A DNA stretch of 64,000 nt, taken from NCBI GenBank assembly GCA_947462335.1, contig OX381708.1:868001-932000 (forward strand), read 5' to 3'. A program made the position numbers and the translations under genes. A model generated the notes under the pieces. That model did no database searches and had not been told where the DNA came from. It was given only the letters and a program-made list of their open reading frames with translations. This document shows positions 11,925 to 21,387 of this stretch, piece by piece. The stretch is from Harmothoe impar (lineage: Eukaryota; Annelida; Polychaeta; Phyllodocida; Polynoidae). How positions within the stretch are numbered: position 1 is the stretch's first letter; each line of letters starts with the position of its first letter.

Positions 11925-12786
11925 GTTCATTTCTTTATTTGAAGCCATTTAATGAATGAAAAACAACTTTTTCTTAGCCCATTGAATACGGCCACATTGT
12001 ATCCAATGGGGGCATTGACGGCCCTTCAGTGCTAAAGCATAGGACATATTGTATTTCCATTTGTAATTAAACCCAAATGTCTCAACCAAAGAGTGGCACT
12101 ACTGGTACTTCTCGTACTCCGCCAGATCTCAACGTGTGCAGAGCGAAATTGTACCACCCATATGTTCTGCGTTTATAGACAGTATTCCACTGACGTTGGT
12201 CGGCCAAGATTCCGTCATTCGATAAAAGTCTACAATGTTAAACTTATGGGTGAATCTCGTCCAACGACGGAATCCCGGCCGACTTATCGTTCGATCAACA
12301 CGCTTTTTGATGGGGACAAAAGGCGGTACATGACTGCAGCCTGCAACTGTCGCCCACACCCACCTGCTGGCCTGAAATCGAATAACATCCATGTATGACA
12401 CATTACTTTAGGGTACTTTTTTACAAGGAATTCATTACTGATGCCAGAATTGACCAATGAATGATTATAAGGGAGTACTATATCTAAGTACATGATAAAC
12501 TACAGATCCAGCTTACCCTGAGTGATCTGTGAGGCCACTCATACGCTCAATCTTTGGTCTATGAAAGATTTAATGAAGATAGTCAATGTGTATCATGATT
12601 TATCAGATTGAATTACTGTAAGACATTTACCAAGCCTGTGGCCCTCAAAGGGTTAAGTAGGATTAACGCTTAACTTTTGGAGGCACTAACTTCAAGCTTT
12701 GCAAACAATTATTTAAAGAAGATAGGTAATGCAGATCACGACTCACTAGATTGAGTTATCTCGATCTGCGCAGTAGATATTTATCA
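11925..12786. other. No gene seen; small inverted repeat
   Basis: A short imperfect inverted repeat sits at about 12193-12295 (TCGGCC and GATTCCGTC blocks on each side). Frames crossing it are not convincing. Confidence 0.4.
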
Positions 12787-13030
12787 CTCTACTTTGATAT
12801 ACTTCTCCAAATGGTACTTTCTGCAGTCACATAAAATGTTGAAATTGATAATGGCCTGGTCTAACTTCCCAGTATGACCCATCACATAAATCAAACTTTA
12901 GAATGAAAGAGATCTATACAATTTACAGAAAAACACCACAACCACCACAGGGTGTAATCTAAATGTCGGTCAGCTGTGAAGTAGTCACGAGAACGTTACA
13001 CCCCGTGTAATTTACTTCCGTCTGGGCTAT
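12787..13030 (+). repeat. Duplicated segment, copy 1
   Basis: Shares TACTTCTCCA, ATGGTACTTT, CAATTTACAGAAAAACACCA and GTGAAGTAGTCACGAG with 13078-13612. Copy 2 is split by an insertion at 13181-13542. Confidence 0.7.
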
Positions 13031-13077
13031 TCCCAGTGGCCATTGTAAGGATTCACTGAACGAGGCGCCATACATCA

Positions 13078-13612
13078 CTCTACTTTGACATACTTCTCCA
13101 CATGGTACTTTTGCAGTCACAAGAATGCACGAGATCCATACAATTTACAGAAAAACACCATGGCCACCATAGGGTGCAATCGGGGGGGGGGGGGGGTCAC
13201 TTGGATTGTTTTTGACACGGTGTGAGGCTGGACATTTCACAACCTTTACCATTTCTATGGCAATTGTGACCTAAAATCTTACCCTTATCATGGTATTTCC
13301 TGCCAAAAGCTCCTAGATTTGTGATAAAAGCGATAAAATATGTCAATTTTGGGAAAAGTTGCCGGAAATTACTCTAATTCAAAGGGGTTTTGACAACAAC
13401 TGTGATGAATTCAAAGAAATGTATCAAATTCTGGTGAAAACGTAGATATTTAAGGAACAGATCCTTGCTATGGGCGATTTTCATTAGACTGGACCCTTGG
13501 TATGGGTCAGCCGCACACATATATACATATATATATATATATGGTGCAATGTCAGTCAGCCGTGAAGTAGTCACGAGGACGTTACAGCCGTGTTTACAAT
13601 TTACTTCTGTCC
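13078..13612 (+). repeat. Duplicated segment, copy 2 (interrupted)
   Basis: The left part (13078-13180) and right part (13543-13612) are together collinear with 12787-13030. The interval between them is foreign to copy 1. Confidence 0.7.
13181..13542. mobile_element. Insertion of unknown class with 8-bp flanking duplication
   Basis: 362 bases start with a long G run and end in an AT dinucleotide run. GGTGCAAT flanks it at 13173-13180 and 13543-13550, where copy 1 of the surrounding duplication has the motif once (as GGTGTAAT). No terminal inverted repeats and no coding frame. It could be a retroposon with a simple-sequence tail or a degenerate DNA element. Confidence 0.55.
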
Positions 13613-13692
13613 CATACTTCTATTATTAGGGACCAAGACATCCTCCCCCCCCTCCCTCCTGTGTGACATACTTTTTGAATCACCCCATACTA

Positions 13693-13903
13693 AGGGAGTG
13701 ATCATTTTTTAACAACAGGGGGGGTGGTGGCTTTGGGGGGGGGGGGCAAAAAAATTTGGACCCCTCTTGGGGGGGGGGTCAAAATAATTTAACCTGTTTT
13801 GAGCCAAAAAGCCCGCACGTTACTATGCTTCAAAGGGCCCGCGCGCGAGCCGATTTTCGGCCAAACCCACCACCCCCCCGTTATTAAAAAATGATCACTC
13901 CCT
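13693..13903. mobile_element. MITE with AGGGAGTGATCATTTTTTAA ends
   Basis: Near-perfect 20-bp terminal inverted repeats bound 211 bases rich in G and C runs. A second member is at 26225-26467 in the other orientation and a left-end fragment at about 14624. Flanking bases are TA-rich, but the target duplication is not certain. Confidence 0.7.
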
Positions 13904-14094
13904 AAGGTGGTCCTACTTCAGGTTTTTTTTAAGTAAAGTATTCATAGCAAGGAGGGAATGTGAACCTTGAAGGGGTTAGTTGTTGGTTGCCTCTATTTTT
14001 TTATGCCCAAGATAAGAGCTAAGGTGTTATTTTATGGCAGTAATGGTAATTAAGTCTATGAGGTGAGTGAAGGTAGAAAGACCACCCCTGCACA

Positions 14095-14600
14095 TTTACC
14101 CCGGGGGGGCCACTTTCACATTTATGGATACCATGTGCGTACATCACCCTGCATTTGGACCCCTTTTACCGGGACAAAAATACACCAAAACACCCCCCTT
14201 TTGGCGGGATAACCCCTAAAATGTGAGAAAATCTGCCCCCTTATAGTAGAACACCACCAAAATTGGCCAAAATCGACCCCCTTTTGGCAGGATACCCTAA
14301 ATTGGCCAAAATTGGACCCCTTTCAGCGGGATACCTCCATAAATTGGCCAAAATTAGACCCCTTTTTGTGGGATACCCACATATATTGGCCAAATTTTAA
14401 CCCCTTTTAGCAGGATAGGCTACCACCCTAAATTTCGGAAAAAATTTACCCCTTTTTACAAGAACGTTTGGCCGGATATTCTTGGCTTAAAAACATACCC
14501 CATTTGCTCTAAAATGACCCAAAAGAGACCGCTAATGGCGGGTCCGGCCGGACCCAAAAAGGACCCCTTTCCCGGGATTTTGTGTACGCACATAGTTACT
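14095..14600. repeat. Element with internal tandem of ~55-bp units
   Basis: About six or seven degenerate units share GGCGGGATA, AAATTGGCCAAAAT and ACCCCTTTT. The outer ends carry ATGTGCGTACA and its complement (near 14132 and 14581), so the block may be one transposon-derived element. No coding capacity. Confidence 0.55.
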
Positions 14601-14623
14601 ATAGATCTACTAGATAGGCATAA

Positions 14624-15246
14624 GGGAGTGTTCATTTATCAATTACAGGGACCACAGGGGGTGTTCATGGGTTGGGGGGGGTATTAAATATTGAGCCCCT
14701 TTTTAGCAAAAAAGCCCACTTACTACTATAGACCAGAGGTGGGACAAAATCTTCAGGCACCTTCAGCTTGGGGGGAGGAGGGAGGGCGCATTATTCCGCA
14801 TGCTCGAGAGGGGGGTGGCGTAAAAGATTTTGCAACCTCACACAAAATTTCACACCCACCCTGTAATTAATTACTGTGGGTGCAACATTCGATTCAAAAT
14901 TGAATCAGCATGGACAACTGTCCATGCTGACTCCATGTTTACCCAGGGGGCACAGTTCTTAACGCAGGATTCCACCTCCCACATTGCAGTAGTTGGAAAG
15001 GACGACTCCCCTAGGTTAGTTACATGAGAGTACCGTAAAACCTTGTAAAGCCTAACCCGCGTATATGCTGCAACCCGGCTTTGGGCCGACCCCATAAGCT
15101 GCACTGGTGATCTGATTATGGTGACTTTAGTACTGTCTGTACTATAGAAAAAATCAAACGTGTGATCCTAATCACAAAAGACTCAGGTAGTTGGTTTTCT
15201 CCTCCAAATGTAATAGTGATCCAAACTTCCTCTTGTTATAATATAA
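14624..15246. other. Repeat fragments, no gene
   Basis: A partial MITE end (AGGGAGTGTTCATTTAT) is followed by G-rich runs. From about 15032 there is a fragment related to the ACCGTA-type MITEs (CCGTAAAACC then CCCATAAGCTGCACTG). Confidence 0.45.
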
Positions 15247-15365
15247 GCGCAGGTGCACTCATGTCCAATCTCATGTCCCATGTCCCAACTCATGTCCCAT
15301 GTCCAAACTCATGACCCATCTCATTTCCCATGTCCCAACTCATGTCCCATGTCCAAACTCATGTC
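15247..15365 (+). repeat. CATGTCCCAACT minisatellite, left part
   Basis: Units of CATGTCCCAACT, CATGTCC and CATTTCC continue in the same orientation at 24478 on the far side of the 9.1-kb element. This indicates one array split by an insertion. Confidence 0.85.
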
Positions 15366-15770
15366 AGTAGTATAGTATGTATCGGAACGGGACTATGGTT
15401 AACTACTGTTTATTACTCAATCGACATGCAGCCAATCAGAGGCCTCCATTTGGTCACGTGACCGGAAGTGACCTACTTAGGGGATTAGTGGTGACGTCAC
15501 GTGACCTAGTTAGCCAATCAGAGGCCGCCATTTGGTCACGTGACCGGAAGTGACGTCATATGACCTACTTATGGACCGGAAGTGACGTCATATGACCTAC
15601 TTAGGGGACCGGAAGTGACATCATATGACCTAATTTAGGATCACGTGACCGGAAGTGACCTGATGAGTCACGTGACCGGAAGTGACGTCACATGACCTAA
15701 AGGCCAACCGGAAGTGAGTGACCTCATTGAGGATCACGTGACCGGAAGTGACCTGATTGATCACGTGACC

Positions 15771-15823
15771 GGAAGAAGAAGAAGAAGAAGAAGAAGAAGA
15801 AGAAGAAGAAGAAGAAGAAGAAG

Positions 15824-15852
<29 letters not shown>
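15771..15852 (+). repeat. GAA/AAG microsatellite in the left TIR
   Basis: About 80 bases of uninterrupted AAG triplets grow directly out of a CCGGAAG core and return to AAGTGACGTCA, so the expansion probably began inside one of the repeated sites. Confidence 0.95.
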
Positions 15853-15854
<2 letters not shown>

Positions 15855-15935
15855 GACGTCACGTGACTTAATGAAGAGATGAGCGTCTTTAAGGGGTCAC
15901 GCGCTTTAAAATGTGATATTTTTTATTTTTTTTTG

Positions 15936-16290
15936 GAGGAGGAGGAGGAGGAGGAGGAGGAGGAGGAGGAGGAGGATAAGGAGAGGAGGAGGAGGAGGAG
16001 GAGAAGGAGGAGGAGGCGAGTCTCTTATTTTTTTCGGTAAACTAATAAAAAACACCACGATATAAGTTTTTTTTTTTCATTTTTATTGTTTTACGAGCGA
16101 CTGGAAGTGACTTATTGAACTAGGTAGAAGCGTTCTTTAGAGTGTATAAGGGGGGAGGGGAGGGGAGGGGAGGGGAGGGGAGGGAGGGAGGGGGGCCCCT
16201 TTAAGATGCATGGGGAGGGGGGCGCTTTTAGGATGCATGGGGCGGGTGGGGGGGAGGGGGGGAGGGGGGAGGGGGGCACTCTAGGGGGGT
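15936..16290 (+). repeat. GGA and G-rich simple repeats
   Basis: GGA triplets at about 15936-16017, and GGGGA/GGGGAGG runs at about 16148-16290. Absent from the right arm. No gene. Confidence 0.9.
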
Positions 16291-16354
16291 GGGGGGGCAC
16301 TCTAAGGGGCGTTTGTCTCTTTTAAGAAAAAAAGAAAAGAAAAGATTTTAATCG

Positions 16355-16396
16355 AGAGACACGCTTCTTCCTCTCGAGAGGAAGAAGCGTGTCTCT
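16355..16396. repeat. Perfect 42-bp palindrome
   Basis: Two 21-base arms meet with no spacer at CTCTCGAGAG, and every position pairs. Near the inner part of the left TIR. The right arm keeps only a single related arm (AGAGACACATTTCTTC near 24055), so the left copy arose by local inversion-duplication. Cruciform capable; the role is unknown. Confidence 0.95.
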
Positions 16397-16519
16397 TCAT
16401 TTTTTGTTTGTTTAGGAAGTGAGGGTCTTTAGGATCACGTGACTGGAAGCGACTTGATGAAGCATGTGACTAGAAGTGACGACGTCACATGCTTTAATGA
16501 GGCGATCAGCTGTGACTGG

Positions 16520-17088
16520 CGGCGGCGGCGGTGGCGGCGGCGGTGGTGCTGGTGGTGGTGGTAGTAGACGTTACTGTGGTCAGAGGTGATATGGTTTTTT
16601 TCCAACAGAAATCAGAGCTTTTATACAGAGGGAGTTTAATCCTATTTCCAACAGCACCCCAGCTGTCTAGCAGCCGCTCCGCTCCTTAAGAGCTTCTTAA
16701 GAGCTTAGATGACGAGGGGTATGTCATCGCCATCTGTGGAGGCCAGCTGAAAATGGTGTTTTTTCCTTATCCATAGCCTTACCTCCTACCCCCTACCTGA
16801 GGACGACTCTCTCCCCCTTTGGCATTCATTGTAACAAACGTCAGAGGTCAGGTGAAAATCGGATTTTCATGCACAGCCTTAGTCAGCTGTCACCCCTATT
16901 GAACTAGCCGGCCGCCGCCGGCCGGTCTACTCACCACGGCAGGAGGCGGTGATTTTTTTTGTATTACACTTAAGTCGCTCACCACATGCACACGACTCTA
17001 CTCACAGACAGACACACCCGTCTTAGGGGGTCCTGCTTCACACCACACGCCTCCTGTAGTTTTTTGTATACACACTCTAAGCTCATGA
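16520..17088. other. Non-coding leader of the provirus
   Basis: Starts with GGC/GGT triplet repeats, then ordinary sequence containing a CCGGCCGCCGCCGGCCGG inverted block near 16910. No frame is supported. Confidence 0.5.
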
Positions 17089-17460
17089 CTGCTTAATCCT
17101 TTATACAGCTAATGCGCGTTGAATTAGCACAGTCGGTACACCGCCCGCTCATGGCAGCCGATCTCTCAAAAAAGGGGGGAAAGAGATCCAGCTGAAAACG
17201 TCATGACTTATGTCTTTTGTTTCTCTTTGTGAATGGCCGCCGGTCAGCCGGCGGCAGCAACTGCTTAATCCTTTATACAGCTAACGCACGTTGAATTGTT
17301 GAACAAGGCAGTAAGTAGCTTAGCTCATGTCAGTCGATCTCTCAAAGGGGAGGGGGAAAGGGATCCAGCTGAAAACGTCATGCCTTATGTCTTTTTGTTT
17401 CTCTTTGTGAATGGCCGCCGGTCAGCCGGCGGCAGCTGAACAGGGCCGTAAGTAGCTTAG
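17089..17460 (+). promoter_or_regulatory. 172-bp tandem repeat upstream of the death-domain gene
   Basis: CTGCTTAATCCTTTATACAG recurs at 17089 and 17261, with most of the interval repeated and a third partial unit after 17437. Each unit carries GATCCAGCTGAAAACGTCAT and a hairpin with 8-bp perfect arms (GCCGCCGG, TCAG loop, CCGGCGGC). Position just upstream of the TATA box suggests a duplicated enhancer or a structured replication/packaging element. Confidence 0.7.
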
Positions 17461-17479
17461 CTCTAGAAGCGAGAAGGAG

Positions 17480-17519
17480 TATATAAGGGGGCTGGAAACA
17501 CCCATTCACTCACTCAGTC
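17480..17519 (+). promoter_or_regulatory. Core promoter: TATA box and initiator-like start
   Basis: TATATAAG at 17480-17487 is followed 28-36 bases later by TTCACT and TCAGTC, both initiator-like. The ATG at 17546 follows after a short leader. This is a textbook spacing for an RNA polymerase II core promoter. Confidence 0.7.
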
Positions 17520-17545
17520 TTTTGCTGCTCTCTACAGTCACCACC

Positions 17546-19045
17546 ATGAGCAAAACACAACAACTAGTGTCGTCCAAGGATCTAATCGAGTTCAAGAACA
17601 AGAAGAGTACGCAGAACGGTGATCGTTTAGCGTTAGCGTCTCCTCTTGCTACTGAAATTGAGACTACCGCCGCAACCGCTTGGTCTTATCACCCTCCCGC
17701 TGTAGCGAGCGCACGCAGCAGTAGTAGTGGTAGTAGTAGTCGTTGTGGTAGCGACGTTGTTACACTCGCGACGGTTGTTGCTGCTAAGCACGCTGCTGCT
17801 GCTACTGCTGCGCCTGCTGCGGCTGCTGGTGATCCTCGTGCTGCTAGTGCTGCTGCTGCTGCGCCTGCTACTGCTGCGCCTGCTACTGCTGCGCCTGCTG
17901 AGGCTGCTGCGCCTGCTGCTGCTGTGCCTGCTACTGCTGCGCCTGCTACTGCTGCACCTGCTAGCGCTGCGCCTGCTGCTGCTGCTGCTACACCTCTTGC
18001 TGCGACTGCCGCTACTAGTACTGACACGCAGCACGTTGCACAGAACCTCTCCACCGCTACATCAACCGACGCCATCAACGCCGCTCGCGCTGAGACTTAC
18101 AGCTATTCGGACACTCAGCCCCAGCAGCGCGTAGTAGACATACATGCCCTAAAGCAACAGGGTGAGACAGAGAACGACGCTGACGACGAGGCGTACGAGG
18201 AACCCGAAGGGCTACGGGCGCACAGTCCGTTTTTCGACCTCATTTCCACTGGTAGCGCGTCCGGTCCGTGGCGACTGCCCTCACCACCACCTTACGAAGT
18301 CGTGTGGTTGCCCTGTTCCGACAACGAGTCGTCGGATACCAGCGCAGACGCTGCTCCTGTTATTGGTTCTGCTGCAGTAGTACCTGTATCATCATACTTC
18401 AAAGCAGAGCCGTTAGGATACTTGTCAGACGCTATGCTACTGAAAATAAGTAGTAAGTTGCCGACATCAGATTACATACGGTTAGGTTCATACCTTGAAG
18501 TGAACTTGAAGGACATGGGATATCTCAGTTGTGAGACAAGTGTCATAACTCAAGCTAGAGAAATGTTCACTACTTGGTACCAGAAAAGTTGTACTACTAG
18601 GTGGAAGGACCTAGCCGCCGCCTTGGAAGAATCTTACCGTATGGACCTCATCAAATTCTCACGTGAGTACATGGACAAGCATGACATGTGGGATGGCTTA
18701 GAGAGTGGAGACATGGAGTGGAAAGTGCAGAAATATTTCTCTCTTTTAGCTGAGGTCTGCCCTAGAGACTGGAAGACCATAGGGATCTACTTAGGGTTGA
18801 CTTCTCATGAAGTAGCTTTCATCTCTCAACCTGTGCCTTCTGACAGGACTGTGAAGAACCCTGTCTATGAAGTGCTGAGAGCTTGGAAGTACAACGAGAC
18901 GTCTGAGCCTATGGCTCTGATGAAAGTGTTGCAAGACGACATGGGTCGCAGCGACGTCGCAATGTATGTTCAAGGGTTGTATGCAGCTGTACCCAAAGAC
19001 ATAAAAGTGAGCTGTGACACTCCAGTGTTGACCACTCTCGTCTGA
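17546..19045 (+). CDS. Alanine-rich protein with two tandem death domains
   Basis: An intronless frame of 499 codons. The ATG at 17546 is chosen because its context is CACCATGA and it sits just below the TATA box; the frame could extend 8 codons upstream only from a TTG. Residues 50-160 are low complexity: serine runs, then alanine/proline repeats such as ATAAPATAAPAEAAAP. An acidic linker follows. Residues about 290-375 and 395-490 each read as a death domain. The second is clearest: DWKTIGIYLGLTSHEV, then VYEVLRAWKYN, then LMKVLQDDMGRSDVAMYV, with the conserved buried Trp and Leu pattern. The first has IRLGSYL, MFTTWYQ and LAAALEESYRMDL. Death domains assemble signalling complexes in apoptosis and innate immunity. 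With no caspase, kinase or membrane segment, this would be an adaptor or a decoy (inference). It is intact although the neighbouring polymerase is broken. Confidence 0.8.
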   Translation: MSKTQQLVSSKDLIEFKNKKSTQNGDRLALASPLATEIETTAATAWSYHPPAVASARSSSSGSSSRCGSDVVTLATVVAAKHAAAATAAPAAAAGDPRAASAAAAAPATAAPATAAPAEAAAPAAAVPATAAPATAAPASAAPAAAAATPLAATAATSTDTQHVAQNLSTATSTDAINAARAETYSYSDTQPQQRVVDIHALKQQGETENDADDEAYEEPEGLRAHSPFFDLISTGSASGPWRLPSPPPYEVVWLPCSDNESSDTSADAAPVIGSAAVVPVSSYFKAEPLGYLSDAMLLKISSKLPTSDYIRLGSYLEVNLKDMGYLSCETSVITQAREMFTTWYQKSCTTRWKDLAAALEESYRMDLIKFSREYMDKHDMWDGLESGDMEWKVQKYFSLLAEVCPRDWKTIGIYLGLTSHEVAFISQPVPSDRTVKNPVYEVLRAWKYNETSEPMALMKVLQDDMGRSDVAMYVQGLYAAVPKDIKVSCDTPVLTTLV

Positions 19046-19327
19046 TCCCTGCAGTAAGATGGACATCTGTTGAATTCGATCCTAGACTACAGTCACCTTT
19101 CACTATGCTAATAGTATCGTGTGGTAAGAGGCGTCTAGTATTCGAAGTGATAAATAACGTTTATTTTTTTTTTTAATAATTGGTAAATAAGTGAAAAAAA
19201 CAAAAAAAGAAAAACATGACGCAGGACGTTTGCGAAAAGTGTTTCAAAATTTTTAAAAGACCGTACAATCACGAGTGACCCGTAGAAAAATGAAGAACAA
19301 TACCTAAGTTTTGCCCTCTTTGCGGCG
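19046..19327. other. Spacer between the death-domain gene and the polymerase remnant
   Basis: AT-rich, with TTTATT and AATAAG/AATAAC variants but no clean AATAAA on the plus strand close to the stop. A poly(T) run lies at about 19165. Confidence 0.4.
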
Positions 19328-21112
19328 ATGTCGATTGCTGAAAAGATCACCTGTCGACGCGAATCTCTGGACGAGGTGACTATCCCTCCACGTACATGCG
19401 CTGTACCGAACGGTGAGGAAACGTTCACGGCGAATTGGCCTGCAATACGAACGAGTGTCAGGATGCACAGGACTCGCGTGAGTGTAACAAACGTCAAACT
19501 ACCAACCGGCGAGTTGAGTGACGCTGTAGATACTATGCGTCGCAATCCGCTTCACACAATGATAAAAGTGGGTTTCTCGGTAGGCTTACTCTTACAACAC
19601 AGAGAAGACAAGAGCATACTGCGCTACTTTCACGTCTCCGAGAACAACGCAACTCTCATTACAACCGCTCCCTACTATAACTAATTCAGAAACTTTGGAA
19701 GAGCTCCTCTCAAAGATGGAAAACACCGTCGCTTGCGAGGAAGTACGGAAACTTTGCGAAGCTGACACCAAGCGGTGCGCTCTTTTTCCTACTAATTTTG
19801 AACATTTGCGTTTACATGGGACCGGGGGGTTTTCCCATAGGCGGTAGGAACAGTCAGGACGGTCGAGTTTGAAAGAGAAGCCGTGTGTTAGATTTTCCCA
19901 ACAAGGACAACCTCTGCGTCTTCCGCCACATTTCCTTTCACTTATACAACACCAGCAAGCGCGCTTCAAATTTGTTACGTCAGTTCTGTCCCGCTGCCAC
20001 ACGTGAAACTTTTCCTCCCGACGGACATTCCAGAATCTACCCTTACAACATTACCTTCGATTTCGAGGCTTTCTTCAGACCGTGCAGAGAACCGTCGACC
20101 GAACACGTGTCCCTGCTGTGGGATCACGTCCCTTTGTCGGCTAGCGTCGCATCCGACTTTCCGGGGTAGGAGGGGTCGGTGTACGTCAGAGAATCCGACG
20201 CAGATTCCGACCCCTTGTTAGACCGAGTTTAAAATCACATAAACGAGAACGCCAAAGTCATCGAGAAAGCTGTGCTAGAACTTTACCGACCAACGTTAGC
20301 GAAGTTACATGTGGCGATAGGTGAAGCTCTCCTGCTGGAGGAAGCGACATTCACCCCTTCTCCAGGCGGCTTCGCTGCAGCTCACACCAGACAACTGTTA
20401 GTTCAACTGAAGAAGCAGCTTCTGAGATACATCCGTCAAGCTCCAGTCGTGGGCTTCAACACGGAGCGTTACGACTTGAACCTGATCAAAAATACGCCTT
20501 CACTCGTTCTTTGCCTCCGGAGACCGAAGAAACCAACAATTCAGCGTCATAAAGAGAAGCAATCAATACTTGACGGTTTACACACAGTTTTCTTGGACGT
20601 AGTAGTCAACTATTTGGCACTTGGTTACAGCTACGCAAATTATTTGCGAGCTTTCACCAGAAACGAAGAGAAAGGTCGCTTTCCTTACGAATGGATGACG
20701 TCTACCAAGAAACTGGTAAACAGAACCCTGCCACCGAGATCGGCTTTTGACAGCGAACTGACGGGCGTCAAAATGGCCGAAATCCGACTACGCCACATGT
20801 CAGAAAGTTTAGTACGACAAGAAGATGCAAACTATGAGAGATTACTTGATCCACTACAACAATGAAGACGTCAAACCTTTCATAGAAGCTTTTGAAAAAA
20901 TCACGCTAATTTTTTCCAAGATCGCAGCATTGTCATGTTGAAAGACGAGATCTCTCTGGCCAGTTTGACTTCACAAGTCCTCTTCCAAAACCTATAAGCT
21001 GTGTTCACAACGTTCCCTCCGTTCGACGCTGTCCTCCACGCTCTGATCAAAGAAAATCTAGTCGGTGGTCCTTCCATCATCTTCCATAGATTTCACGAGA
21101 AGGAGTGTATAG
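19328..21112 (+). pseudogene. Decayed protein-primed DNA polymerase B (pPolB) of a Polinton/adintovirus-like element
   Basis: Pieces of one plus-strand gene in order. An N-terminal part at 19328-19684 has ILRYFHVSENNA. The exonuclease I motif FDFEAFF is at 20056-20076. The exonuclease II motif GFNTERYD is at 20452-20475. The exonuclease III region has NYLALGYSYANYL and GRFPYEW (to 20694). A linker motif GGPSIIFHRFHE ends near 21100. These are hallmarks of the protein-primed polymerases of Polintons and adenovirus-like elements. Breaks: a frame change near 19685, a stop and frame change at 19870-19895, in-frame stops at 20167-20169 and 20230-20232, a frame change near 20860, and further stops near 20939 and 20994. 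Similarity ends before palm motif A, so the catalytic polymerase half is missing. The remnant covers about half the usual length. It cannot make an active enzyme. Confidence 0.85.
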
Positions 21113-21387
21113 GTGTCTTATAAGTCGGCAGAGGGTGAATACTAGTGAAAAGGGAAGGCAGGTGTGCAAGTAGCTTTTCTAACAGACACGTGTGTGAACT
21201 AAGCTGCTTAAGTCTAAACCCACCTGCGGTAGAAGCTCTGTACTGAGAGAGTCTTTTCAGCCGTTTAAGAGGCTTATCTAGGACAGGGTACATAAGGAGT
21301 GAAACGCCACTCTCACCCGTCACACTTTCTCCACCCGCCCTTCATCTTCGTAGCATCGTCCACTCTACGCTCGCTCAGCACGTTACG
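21113..21387. other. Spacer with weak TATA-like motif
   Basis: The polymerase similarity stops abruptly here. TACATAAG at 21289-21296 lies about 95 bases before the next ATG and resembles the TATATAAG of the death-domain promoter; it is a weak promoter candidate. Confidence 0.35.

Larger units (their letters stand above)
15366..16515 (+). repeat. Left terminal inverted repeat of the provirus
   Basis: The outer 110 bases closely match the complement of the right end, including a GCCAATCAGAGGC CCAAT box. There follow about nine copies of an ACCGGAAGTGA core, many joined to TCACGTG on one side and TGACGTCA on the other. The inner boundary is near GGCGATCAGCTG, matching the right arm's inner edge. 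Simple-repeat expansions (GAA, GGA and G runs) make this arm about twice the length of the right arm. Confidence 0.85.

Noticed and set aside
17633..18134. Alternative frames of 129-135 codons over the alanine-rich region
   Set aside because: Triplet-repeat shadows of the death-domain gene; the main frame has the start context and the domains.
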